Assembly: GCF_001577835.2 (NCBI RefSeq)
Contig: NC_029519.1
Span: 30,380,539 to 30,444,538 of the forward strand
Length of the DNA stretch: 64,000 nucleotides
Source: Coturnix japonica
Lineage: Eukaryota > Chordata > Aves > Galliformes > Phasianidae
Reading direction: 5' to 3'
The position numbers and the translations under genes were made by a program. Within the stretch, counting starts at the first letter, position 1; each line of letters opens with the position of its first letter. This document shows, one piece after another, positions 47,234 to 58,600 of this stretch. Under the pieces are notes generated by a model that was not told the origin of the DNA, ran no database searches, and was given only the letters and a program-made list of their open reading frames with translations.

Positions 47234-48921
47234 ATGAATACATTTGTGTCTGTAGTCTTGAATTGCAGCCAAGTCTGTGTGAAAAATATTACTTGTGCAG
47301 CAGTTCTGAATGTTCTTCTTCACACTTACCATTATGCAAGCATTTTCCCTCTTTAATATCTACTGCCCTGCAGTTCTATTTCCTTTAGATGATGCTATTT
47401 CTGGTTCAGTTTATGCTAGAAAATATTCCTTCTACCTCCTGTCAGCTACTCATACTAAATTAAGTAGTTGCTATCCTTATCTGATGAATGATATTGTACT
47501 TTAACCAATGCTGTTAAGGATTGGGAAGACTTATAGTTTAGCTGCTTGAAAATATTAAGTCTTCCAACATTGATATAAGCATTTGAGGTATGAATTTTGT
47601 AAGTGGTCTCTTTAAGATTATTTGATGCTTAATCACTTCAAAAACCTTTACACAAGTGGTTGTAAGACTTTTGGAGGGTGCCTGTATTATACCATAACAG
47701 CTCAAGAGAAATTGCCATTAATTAACGATGAAATAATCTCTGTTCTTTCTGGCTGGATTATAATTAAATCCTAGAATTCCTTTTGACAAAAGAGGAAGAT
47801 GAAAGCTAAGGTCAGCAACAAATGTAGTCATGAAGATGAAATGTGCTGTGTGGTGTTCTACATCAACTATGTGCCAGATCTACGTAGGATGTGAACATAA
47901 CAATGTTAGAGAAGACTTCTGCCATAAATTACTTTTTTAGTATTAAAAAAACAAACGAACAAAAGTGGGGTAATGCTGGGTTACTCATGTAAGACAGGTA
48001 TTGTTTTGCAGGTTTGTGTGCTTTTCATAGTGCCTAATTCAAGGCACTTGGAGGCAGGTGCCTGCGTTAGGAGAATTTCTGGAATTGCTCATGATTATTT
48101 CAAGAAAAAACATTCCTGCCACCCAGGGGGTGACTTAGGGCAGGGATTCAACACAAGTGACTGAATGATTCTTCTGAAGAGGCCCTTTTTCCTAGCTGGT
48201 ACACAGGAAACAGATGGCAACTAGCTGCCTAATTTATTGCATAAACGGCAAAAAAGAGAGTTGTAATTGCCAGGAATAAAAATCAAATCAGGGTACATAT
48301 AGGAGTCTGTCATAGGTCAAATGCAGAATTAAGCACTTAATGCCGGAACTAAAATTCTTAAAATGTCTGTTAATGTGTGATCCAGATTTTAGGCTTTCTA
48401 TTTTTTTTCAGCTGTGCCAAGGCACGTCTGGAGATGCTTCTGATTTGGTTATGCTGGATAGGCAGTGTGTGTCATATCTCAGTGTAATCACAGTACAGAA
48501 AATATTTTCTCCCTTGTGAAATTTAATTTTCCTCTATTTCCTTGTGAAGAACATTATTAAAGATTTCAAAGGTTAAAACAATGGTTAAAAGGCCCACTCA
48601 GGATTAAGAGTTCATATACAAGTGGAGGAAATTTTAATCTTTTACAGTTAGAAATTAACATTCTGATTGTCATGGATTACGCAGCAACAGAAGAAGAAAA
48701 ATTGTATGATTGCCTCAGACAAAAACAAGCTAGGAAGATTCTAAAGATTTTTAAACTTGTTTTAATTTAGAATAGGAGGAAAAAGTATGATTGGGCTGCA
48801 TGAACTGGGGAACTGGTAGTGCAAGCACCAGGAAATCTAGCTGATTCCACCACTGCAGCACAGGTTTGAAACTCCTGGTGAAAGTAAGCAAAGCCAAGAT
48901 TATGTTATCACAAAGTTTTGT

Positions 48922-48944
48922 CTTTTTTTTTTTTTTTTTTTTTT
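48922..48944. repeat. poly(T) tract
   Basis: About 23 T directly upstream of GCTTTAG; it would serve as the polypyrimidine tract of the exon-like block at 48952. Confidence 0.95.
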
Positions 48945-48951
48945 GCTTTAG

Positions 48952-49022
48952 TTCTAAGAGACAACTAGAAGTCGTCTTAACAGAACCAAGATGGATTGTA
49001 TTAATCAGTGGCAAAGGAAGAG
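48952..49022 (+). other. exon-like block with start codon (putative gene, exon A)
   Basis: A long T tract plus GCTTTAG gives a strong acceptor, and AGAG/GTAAGTTG gives a near-perfect donor at 49023. Inside, ACCAAGATGG (ATG at 48991-48993) is an optimal Kozak context. The frame MDCINQWQRK then ends two bases into a codon. If spliced to 62990 the frame stays open. No homology recognised; this could be an lncRNA exon or chance. An upstream exon is required, since this block begins with an acceptor. Confidence 0.3.
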
Positions 49023-49621
49023 GTAAGTTGAAACCAACATCTTGATTTCTCTATTTTAATAAATGTCTGGATTTCTTTAGTGCTCGGACTGGACAGGTTT
49101 GAATGAGTGTCTATAGAGAGTACATCAATAGATGTATATTCAGCAACACTGTTGTAAGACTGGCCAGTAATCATAGCCTACATTAATTCCAGAAAGTACA
49201 CACAAGTATTTCTTGGCTCCATTTTGAAAGCAGCATTTGGAAAGTTATTTGCGCTAATCCTGTAACAATAACAGGATTTGTATTTTTAACCTAAGCATAG
49301 CTTTGAAAATGTAACTGTAAGTGTCTAATGCAACAGTCACAGTAATCCCTGACCTCTTAACCTCTGTGAAAAGGGAGCAATATTGCAGAGGTATTTGCTG
49401 CTAAACTAGAAAAAATATTCTGTTCCCTTTAGGACTCTTATATGAGCAGTCTCTTTTTTTCCCCTAGAGGGATGTAATATTATAAGAAAAATGAAGGAGA
49501 AGGAAGAGATGTCGAAAGAATCCAAATCTCCTTGCATGTCTTTAAATCCCAAGCTTCTTTCCCAGAAATAACCTGTGATGAAGAGTGGTGACTTTGAGTA
49601 CTGAATAATTTAAACTGACAC
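49023..49621. other. intergenic or putative intron
   Basis: No gene or repeat recognised between the exon-like block and the CR1 pair. Confidence 0.6.
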
Positions 49622-49972
49622 CATAGAATTATAGAAGGGCTTAAGTTGGAGAGGACCTTAAAGATCATCCAGCTCCAGCCCCCTTCCATGGGCAGGATTG
49701 GCACCCACTAGATCAGTCTTCCTGGATCACATCCAACCTGGCCTTGAGTTTCTCCAGGGATGGGGCACCCGCAGCCTCTGTGGGCAACCTGTGCAAGTGC
49801 TTCACCGCTTTTTGAATAAAAAATTTCCACCTAATATTTAACTTAAGTCTCCCCCTCTTTCAGTTTAAAGCCATTTCCCCTTGTCCTATCACTATCAGAC
49901 TGTGTAAATAGTTGATCTCCCTCTTGCTTGTAAACTCACTTCAGATATTGCAAAACCACAGTGAGGTCTCGC
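49622..49972 (-). mobile_element. CR1 LINE 3' part
   Basis: Starts on + with the antisense tail CATAGAATTATAGAAGGGC, then AGTTGGAGAGGACCTTAAAG, CTCCAGGGATGGGGCACCCG and CCATTTCCCCTTGTCCTATC, ending GTGAGGTCTCGC. It is 5'-truncated exactly where a second CR1 tail begins. Confidence 0.95.
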
Positions 49973-50030
49973 AGAATCACAGAATTGTTTGGGTTGCAAG
50001 GGACCTCAAGGATCATGAATCTCCCACCTC
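49973..50030 (-). mobile_element. second CR1 LINE 3' end, abutting the first
   Basis: AGAATCACAGAATTGTTTGG, GTTGCAAGGGACCTCAAGGA and TCATGAATCTCCCACC are the antisense CR1 tail and terminal segment of a different copy in the same orientation. Only about 58 bases remain recognisable. Confidence 0.85.
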
Positions 50031-53000
50031 CCAAGATATTGAATAACTTTTCAGATATTCCTCCATACTTCTCAGTTAAAAGAAGTGAGAAATAATTTCC
50101 AAGACAGAAGGGCTTTACAGGAAAGAAAAGAAATGTTATATGTGAGTGAGGCTTCAAAAAGTAATGGAACTGCTTAAAAGAACCAAAAGGTGGCAGTACT
50201 CCATGCATTGCTGAATTGCAAGTGCCCTCAGAGCTGACTCTGTCTCTTAATATGGTCTCACATGGCATGTTGATAAATAATGGAAGTTATACTTGTACCT
50301 TAATTGATGTCAGGTGAACTGAAGTAAAATTTAACAGGACTGAGATTTACTTGATCCTTTTACTGAAGAAAAAATCTTGGATGCAGGTCTAAATACATTG
50401 TATCTAGAGAAGAATCTCCAAGGCACAATTCAAACAGGTTGCTTTTATGCTTTAAGCAGTCACTTCTAACAGAAGTTGCAGGTGTTAAGATGGAAGTAGC
50501 TGTGTTTTATCTCCTGTGACAGTTATCCTCCTGTTTGTTCATCAGACCAAATCCAGCCAATAATTGATTCCCTTTTTCCGATTTCACATAACTGAAGGAT
50601 CCTTGCTGTAAACAGGGGATGGTTATAGCATATGGTGATGTATATTATTCAGTAATTCTAAATGTATGCAATATGTTTATTAGTAACTGTTCTTGCAGTG
50701 ATAGGGTTGTATGTGTGGCACTGCTTTGTGGTGCTCTGACCATAACTGGGTCTCTGACTGTTACATTACTTTTTCTCTGATCCTTCTTCCTTTGGCCTCT
50801 CCACAGGGTTGGGACTGTTATCCTTGCAGTTGTCTTGCTTTCACATTCTCTTCTTTCCCCACTGCCAGTAACATTGCTGCTTTTTCCTAGTAAGGGACCA
50901 GAAGAGAAGTGAGCCCCCACACATTCAGTGCCAGTAGAGGTCTATGTGTTAGAGATGGCAGGTAGAGATCAACAGCTCATTGAAGGGACAGAGGAAGGGG
51001 AAGATGGCTTTCTCTGTTAAAGTCCTGTATTGATCTTAGACCAAAAATACGAGTTTTTAGCTATACCACAGGTCACTTGCTACTATAAATATTAAGGAAG
51101 ATACCCATTGTATTCCTCACTACTACTACTATTCCTCTTGCAGACATGCTGCTTTCATTACTGTGGAGGTGGGCTTCTTACCGGGGACTGCGTAACTTTG
51201 GTACACCTTTAGGATGAAGTGGAGTGATGTGTTTCAATCCAAAGTAATCTAGCAGTACACCATTACTGAAACAAAGTTTCTCCCTGCTGACCCATTAAAA
51301 ATAAACAGCTTTCTGTCAGTTTTGTGAGCTGAATCGGCTTGCTATGTTTTTCTGTGTGCATGCATGTAGATCTGAAGTGGTACTCAGTGCAAAGCATTAG
51401 TGGTGAGAGACCTGTGGCTGGGAATGAGCAGGAAGGAGAAAACAGGATCTCACCCCTTTTGGTCACATACTGGCTTGAACCATCATGAACCCTTAACAAG
51501 TATTTCTGCCTTCAGATTCAGAAATGTTCACCCCAAAATATTTCATTGATGAAATAATCAGCTACATATTTAGGCTGGAAATTTAGTTGGCTGTTTCCCT
51601 GTATTTGTTTCTATTTTCTGTATGTTGTGCATTAATGTGGTACTTGGTATTATGAGCACTATTAACTGTGTCCTGATTTATTTATTTCTGACTCTGTGAA
51701 ATGCTGTTACTGACTTGCTTGGGTAGCAACCATGTCCTTTACTAGCAAAGTACCTCCTACGGTACTGGGGGGTAACTGAGGGAGAGTGTTCAGGGTGTGC
51801 TTGCATTATAAATGCAGAGAAGAAGCAACTGTCACCAGCCATTATTTTTCTGTCTGACAACATTTTTCACCACTGGTTTTCTAACATGGAAAAATCCACA
51901 AAATCATCATTTCTATTGATCTAGCTTATCAGGTGTCAAGGAAGACCTTTAGATGATCAGCAGGCTCAAACTAGTTAATCACCAGAGCGACTCTCTGCAG
52001 TACATTTAGCTCATATAAATGAGGCAATTGTTTGCTAATCAGTCACAGCTGATTTCCTCATTCTTGGCTGAGATCAACAACTTCCTTTTCCTAATCCCTG
52101 AGATATTTATTTATTCAAAGAGAACTTTCTACTCTTTTTTAATATAGGGAATAGTTTGATATTGCCCTGTCATAATTTGCATGTACACTTTCGTGTAGCC
52201 TTAATGCAAGCTTTTGTTCTCTTTATGCTTCCTTGCATAGAGGTAGTTACCTTATTTTTCAAGTACAAATCTTCACTGAAGACCTATTGCCTTTAGTAGA
52301 AGGGAGTAGTACTGGTACAAACCTTATTATTATTTTAGTTATAGCATGAGTACGATCAAATTTTATGCTGAAGAGGTACCAAATACATACAATGAAATGA
52401 GAAATACTTTTGGTCACTTAAAGTTCCTGCTTAACTTCCCAATATAGCAATGGAAGAAGCTAAGCCTGTATGTACTCAAAACTGTTGAACTCCCTTAGAC
52501 ATGAATCCTGATAATTATGCACAGAAGTAAACAAAATACAAAACATGGATGAAGATCCCTTCTACTCTGTTGTAACTTGCTGAATTAATATCCACAGCTA
52601 CAAGATCCCGTAAGAGTTTGAAGTTGATGATGTATCTTTAAGATGAATTATTTCTATAAGGAGTTCTGAAATATTATAATTTAAACAAGACTAGTCTTAT
52701 CAATGATCCATTAAGATCACTTACAATAAGTATGTTTTTATCTTAATGCGCTCTTCAGAAATCTGACAATTGTGCTGTTTTACTAGAAGTCTGCTTTTCT
52801 TTCTATCAGCAATGAGCATTCAGGAAAGCTATCAAATATTTAACAAAGCTTGAAGAATAAAAAGTGAAAGTCATATGGACATCAGCAATTATTAAGGAAG
52901 ATAGTCCCAGTTTGATCATTTCGTACATGAAAATATAGAATTTGCTGTATTTTTCTGGACAGACAGGGAAATCTTTGTCAGCTTTTCTGAATTAGTTTAG

Positions 53001-55630
53001 GGAAGCATCTCAAAAGGTGGGCTGGAATATTAAAGGCCGTTTTTAATGGTCCGTAGAGTTGTCCCTTGTGTGTGCTTGGAGGCACAAAGATAGTTGGGAA
53101 ATCACTCTGTGATGAATCTTCTGAATTATTCGCAGCTAAATCAGGCACAGAGCTGGTGAAAGTGTGCAGGATGTGTTAGCAATTCTCCTCTAAGCCATGC
53201 TTATAAGTAAATAATATTAATCCCTTCAGAGCAATGTACAACCAAATTATTAAAGCTTGTTCCTCAAGAAACTTAGACCATAGTGCTTAATAAAAATGTC
53301 ATGTTCCTTGAGTTATTAGTTCCTCTCTCACTGCTGAAAATAGTTTTGAGCTTTTTCCTACTTTATCCAGTAATTTGTGTTTTGTGTGGAAAATGCAGCC
53401 ATAATGCATTACTTCTGCTGTTACTTCAGCTGGTGAAGGACAAAGCAGTAGCAATAAAGACTGCAGGAAATGCTTCAATATATGAAGTTTTATGAATAGC
53501 TAAGACTCTATAATTTATCTGTTATGGTGCTTAAAATGTGTGAGTTACTGAAAGACTGAATAATTATATTAATGTCAGGTTTTACAGTTTAGTTTAAAAA
53601 CATAAATGTTCTAATACACTTAATTTCTCTAGGAAATCTCAATTATATTTTTAAGTTGCCTCTATTGGGTTGCAGGGGGGAAAAATACCTTCAAAAACAA
53701 GGCTAGTTTCTCACTTGGCTGAAATCAACATACTTTTTTGCAAACTAGCGGAACTAGTTTCCAAACAGTGGAACAGCAGAGAATCTAGCCTACAGGTGTT
53801 AATCACATGCACAATGAAATGAATCTATCCCTATACATTTTCAGTGGTGATTTTACATTTTTCTATGTGGCTAATGCAGGAATTGCTAAGGTAGTAAGTA
53901 AATTAGATCTGTGGATATACATATAACATTTTAATGTGCAAAATAGGCATGTTATTGAAGTATTAAGAGGCAGTAAACAAGCAGATTCAGTGAGATACTT
54001 CAGCTGCACTATTTTTGCAGATTTCCATTTTAATGACGCTTCCTTCAGTAATTACCAAATTGTTTATGTAGGTCATTGTTTTATGTGTCTGGTCAGCAAA
54101 TTATGTTAGGTAGCTTTCATTAACACATGCCCTTTGATTTAATAAATATTGATGTGCTTCTCAAGAGATCAGTATTTCATTATTTTTAATTTAAAGATGA
54201 TCAATTCCTGATATATATTTTGTTTAGATTTTTAACATGTTTTTCTGTTCAAGTGTCTTCTATTTCAATGAATGATTTATGGTAGTAAGAGAAAATTAAT
54301 TTAGACTATATATTGACAGGACAGTATTTCGTGTTCCTATCATACAGATACATCTGAGCATATCCCATTTGTAGAAAAGTTCTGAATACTTTTGATTAAA
54401 ATAAAGTTAAAATTCTTACTAATGATCTGCTGAAACAAAAAAGCATTTTCAGCAAGCTGTAATATGTAGACCTATGTTCAACAAAGCCCTAAAGTACACA
54501 TCTAAGTGTAAGCACAGATAATTTTATTCCGCTGTGGAAATCTTGTATTTGATTTTGCATAGTCAGACTTTGTAGAATTAGGGCATTGGCACTGTGCATT
54601 CCCATGGAAATCGACATTAGGATTCATCCTAGCTTTTACAAAAGCAACATTCTCTCAGATGTGACTTCATACATCTGTGTGCTTGCTGCACGTATGAACT
54701 GTAATTCATGAAAATAAACCAGGACTTAACCCAAGCACTAAGGCTTCTCATGTACTCAGGACTAATGTGATTTTACTACTAGTGTAAGAAGTTGTAAATT
54801 TAGAGATGACATCTTGTATTTATGAAAACATTTTATACATTTATAAGGAATACAGTTTCATATAATTTTTCATCATGTCTACTTTTACCACAGTGGTATC
54901 TTGGCATCTTTTAGCTTCTTTAGTTGTCATTTATTTCTGCTTTGCCAATGTTCTTATGATCTGCACTGGATTTTCCTTGTAATACTGTTTCACAGGAGGC
55001 AGTGAACAGCTGCAGTCCTGTCATGGTTTTGAAGAAATCTCAGCACCAAGAGATTGTACCTAATATATCTGTGGAAGTGACTGCACTTGAGTCTTAGTCT
55101 GCTTTGAAACTGCTTTGAAAGCAGAGAATAAGTTATCATAGCTTCCTCTGCTTCCATTTTCTGATGACTTGCAGTTTTTGTGGCCAATTCTCCATGCTCC
55201 CAGGTTGCAGAGAGCATGACTGTCACAAGCCCTTCTATGGTGTGGAAAGGTAGATCTCTAGTACATCTTCCAGTTTAAACTTTAGAATTGTGTAATCATC
55301 ACAATATGGCTCTAGATACAATATTGCTTTTGGTCTTAGGCCCTTTAGAAAAAAACAGCCTTTGCAGCTTCTTCCACATGACCACCTCCTCCTTGTGTTC
55401 ATCAGGTAGTACAGTTGGTCCAAGGTGCTATAATAAATATTTGAACAGCCTTTGCTCAGCACAGCATTTGTTTATCAAAGAATGGTATGATACATATTCA
55501 AGTGATGAAACAAAGTTGCTTTGGAAAACTATGCAGAAGTCCACTGTTGAAAATAATTTTGCTTCTAGATGTTCTACTGTTCTATCATACAAGTCTTGTT
55601 ATACATAGAAAATATTGTTCCTAAGTTTTA
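50031..55630. other. intergenic DNA, no gene recognised
   Basis: AT-rich. A mariner-like word (GGCTTCAAAAAGTAATGG near 50151) is noted separately. A fair acceptor followed by exon-like sequence occurs near 51144 and near 53428, but without a matching strong donor. No known protein frames. Confidence 0.55.
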
Positions 55631-55690
55631 CACAGAATCACAAGGTTGGAAAGGACCTATAAGATCATCTAGTCCAACTGTCCTCCCTCC
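55631..55690 (-). mobile_element. CR1 LINE, short 3' end
   Basis: CACAGAATCACAAGGTTGGA, AAGGACCTATAAGATCATCT and AGTCCAACTGTCC are the antisense CR1 terminal segment; similarity fades after about 55690. Confidence 0.9.
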
Positions 55691-58600
55691 ACCATGCCTA
55701 CAGAAAACTCCTAGCTCCCTATCCAGACTCTGTGTTTTTTGGTATTTGGTTTGTTTATTAGCTTAGCCAGGAGAATTGTATGCAGTCTGGCAGAGTGTAA
55801 ATCTTCTGGACCCCAATTTTGGCATGATCTAATTCTAATTAAGTCTTGTTTTGTAACATAGCAGCTACTAAAAATGCTTGTGCTGTTTGGCTGAGTGAGA
55901 AGAGATGCAAGGCTTGCTACCTACAAGTGAATCTTAAGCATGTCTATTGTATTCACCAGAGAGAGTGTAATTTAGACACTGACTTTTCAAAAGAATTTGA
56001 TGTGTTGATCTCATACGCCTCAGAATTTCTGGGCTGTTCCAGAACAGCTTCAGAAGCAGCAGTTTGAGGATTTCAAGGCAATTTCAGAATTTTCACCTTT
56101 AAGCTTCAGTGCACAAATCAATCCTTCAGAATGAAAGTACTTGGAGATGTTAGAGTAGGCCAGTTCTTTATACTTGCCTACCTTATGCACAGAAGGAAGA
56201 ATAGCATTAAACAAAGTATACTGTAGGTAGGAGAAGCAGAGGGACTGATTGTGATAATTCAGTGACAAAGCACAATAATCTGTCATTACATTTCTATTTA
56301 TCTCCATAACTGTGGAAATCTGCAGTTAGTTCTGTAATGGACGGGAGAAGGCTTTTTGAATTCAGATGGAATGAAAATACTTTGGATTTACCAGTGAGAT
56401 GCATAGGGTTTGGAAGAGGCACATGAATACACTGTTGTTGGTTTTTGTATCCTAAAATTCTACAAGATTTCAGACATAGCCTTCTGTAATGACTGTCCCT
56501 ACTGAGATTTAATGGCCTAGGTTTGCATCTGTACGTGCAGAATCATCCTCCCTCATTCGCAGTAATCTAGAATAGTATCAATGTACTGTTGAGGCTCTGC
56601 TTTCAAACAGTTTCCGTCTTCTGGACTGACAGTGAACATGAAGCCTTGAAGTTAGGGGCTGAAAAGCTGTGCATCTGCAAATGCAGGGGTCCTAGGTGTG
56701 GGCCAAAAGATGTCTTTTGGCTGTGGCATCACTTGAGTTGAAGAAGTTAGTATGTATTCAGTAAAACTCATGTGAAAATGTGGTAGACAAAGCAAAAAGC
56801 ATAATATATGCAGGCATGTAGCTATGGAAAATAAGAATCACTGCTTTCGAAGTCATACTTTCTACTGAGCATTGTGATATTTCCAGTGTGTTTGAGTTTT
56901 CCAGACTAAAAATAGTCTGTGTGTGAAGTAATGCATGTTTGAATGCAGATGTGCCTTCTTTAAAATTTGGTTGTGAACAGATCTTTTGTTTCCTGTCCTG
57001 AAGAAAGGACACAACCAGAACTGAAATTCTGCAGGGATGAGTGTTTTTGTTTGTTTTGTTTTAAATGAAACTGCTGCTGCTGTCAGAACCTGTTTGATAG
57101 TTTTCATGTATGAAGTTGTCTAAGTGATGGTTGCTTTCTAGTGTGATTTAGAAGAAAGATGGCTCTCAGGTTTTAGAGGAATGGAATTTTTAGAGATAAG
57201 CAGCTGTGAGTTGAAAAGCAGTGAAGGACATCTGAGAATGCTGGATAAAATAATCATAGTGAAGAATATGGCTGGACTAATTTATTTATAGTTTATATTA
57301 ATGAAATCCTGGCAAGATCACCTTAATCTTATAATCTAATGTTGCTTTCATTCTGTATAGTATTAAGTCCACTTTTAAAAGGCTGTGTATATTTCATATC
57401 CTAGTGATAACATAATAGGAGCACATGGAAATCCTATAAAGGTTTGAGGAAAAAAAACTCTCACGAGAAGAAAAACAGATGCAAAGCTATAAGCTTGCAC
57501 CTGGAAATCTTTCACACGGCAGTTCTGTGCGTTCCCAACCACCCCATAAGGACTGAAACAACACAAACAGCTGATAATGTGATTGTGAGGAATGTGTTGA
57601 CCGTGGTGATGACAGGGTGATACATTAACCCCAGAGAGCATGAATGCACCTGTGAAATATTAGACTGTGCTTTTTTACTAGGAGATCATTTAAGTAATAT
57701 TTAAGAGTGAGCTGTAAGATGGAAGGAGAGTGCAGTTAAAAGAGGCTGTGAAGAGGTGAAGGATAGACATTTGGGGAAAAGCAGAGCATGCTTGCAGAGC
57801 AATTTATTACAGAGCTTTGGAAGCTTACTCCTTTCTCATTAAGAACGGATCTCAATCCACATTTCCTGTGCAGGCAAGCCTCTATCAATGTAACTAATTA
57901 AATACACTGAAATTAGACAAGGAGAGTGCTCCTAGTTTACATTAAAAATACATAGTTTAACATGTAATTAGTGATTTATACTTGAAAAAGTGAAAGGGTA
58001 GGTTTCAGAAAGCTGATTTGATTGTGCTGACTGTACATTTCTAATTTGAGTTTGATTTTTAACTTGCCAAATGAAACAGAAAATGCGGCATGCATGGAAG
58101 ACATTACAACTGAAATTATTGTTTGTTTGGTATTGTTTGCATTTCCTGACTTCTTGAAATGTTATCTTCAGTACTTAAAAATAAGTAATGCTTCCAATTA
58201 TATTTAAAGAAAGCTCTGTATACCAGTGTTACTGTCTCTGAATGATTACTTTCCATTTTGGAGTTCCCTTGTGGTATGAAAGAAATAAGATTTTTCTAGT
58301 GAGTTTTTTGATGTTGTTTCTATTTTTATTTATTTGGTACTGTGTAATGCAGCCTTATGGAAAACTTGGCAAACATCAGGTTTGGTTGTAACAGACATAG
58401 GGGTCAGGAGGTTTTGTGGGGAAGATTCTACTCAGTCATGATGCTTTGTGTCTGAGAAATGCTGAAATACATTGGTCGGTTTGCTTCAATATTGTGTTGA
58501 AACTTGATGAGAATGTGTAATCTTATACAAAGGCTGATAAAAGGAGTAAAATGTTGACTGTATTAAATAGGGAGTGTTTTATGCAGGCTTGTGAACAGAT

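Larger units (their letters stand above)
46651..48951. other. intergenic DNA before the exon-like block
   Basis: AT-rich, with T runs at 47216-47233 and 48922-48944. The 60-80 codon frames (47310-47504, 47973-48164) resemble nothing known. Confidence 0.55.

Noticed and set aside
49936-50268. 110-codon minus frame
   Set aside because: Partly runs through CR1 tail sequence; no domain and no conservation evidence.
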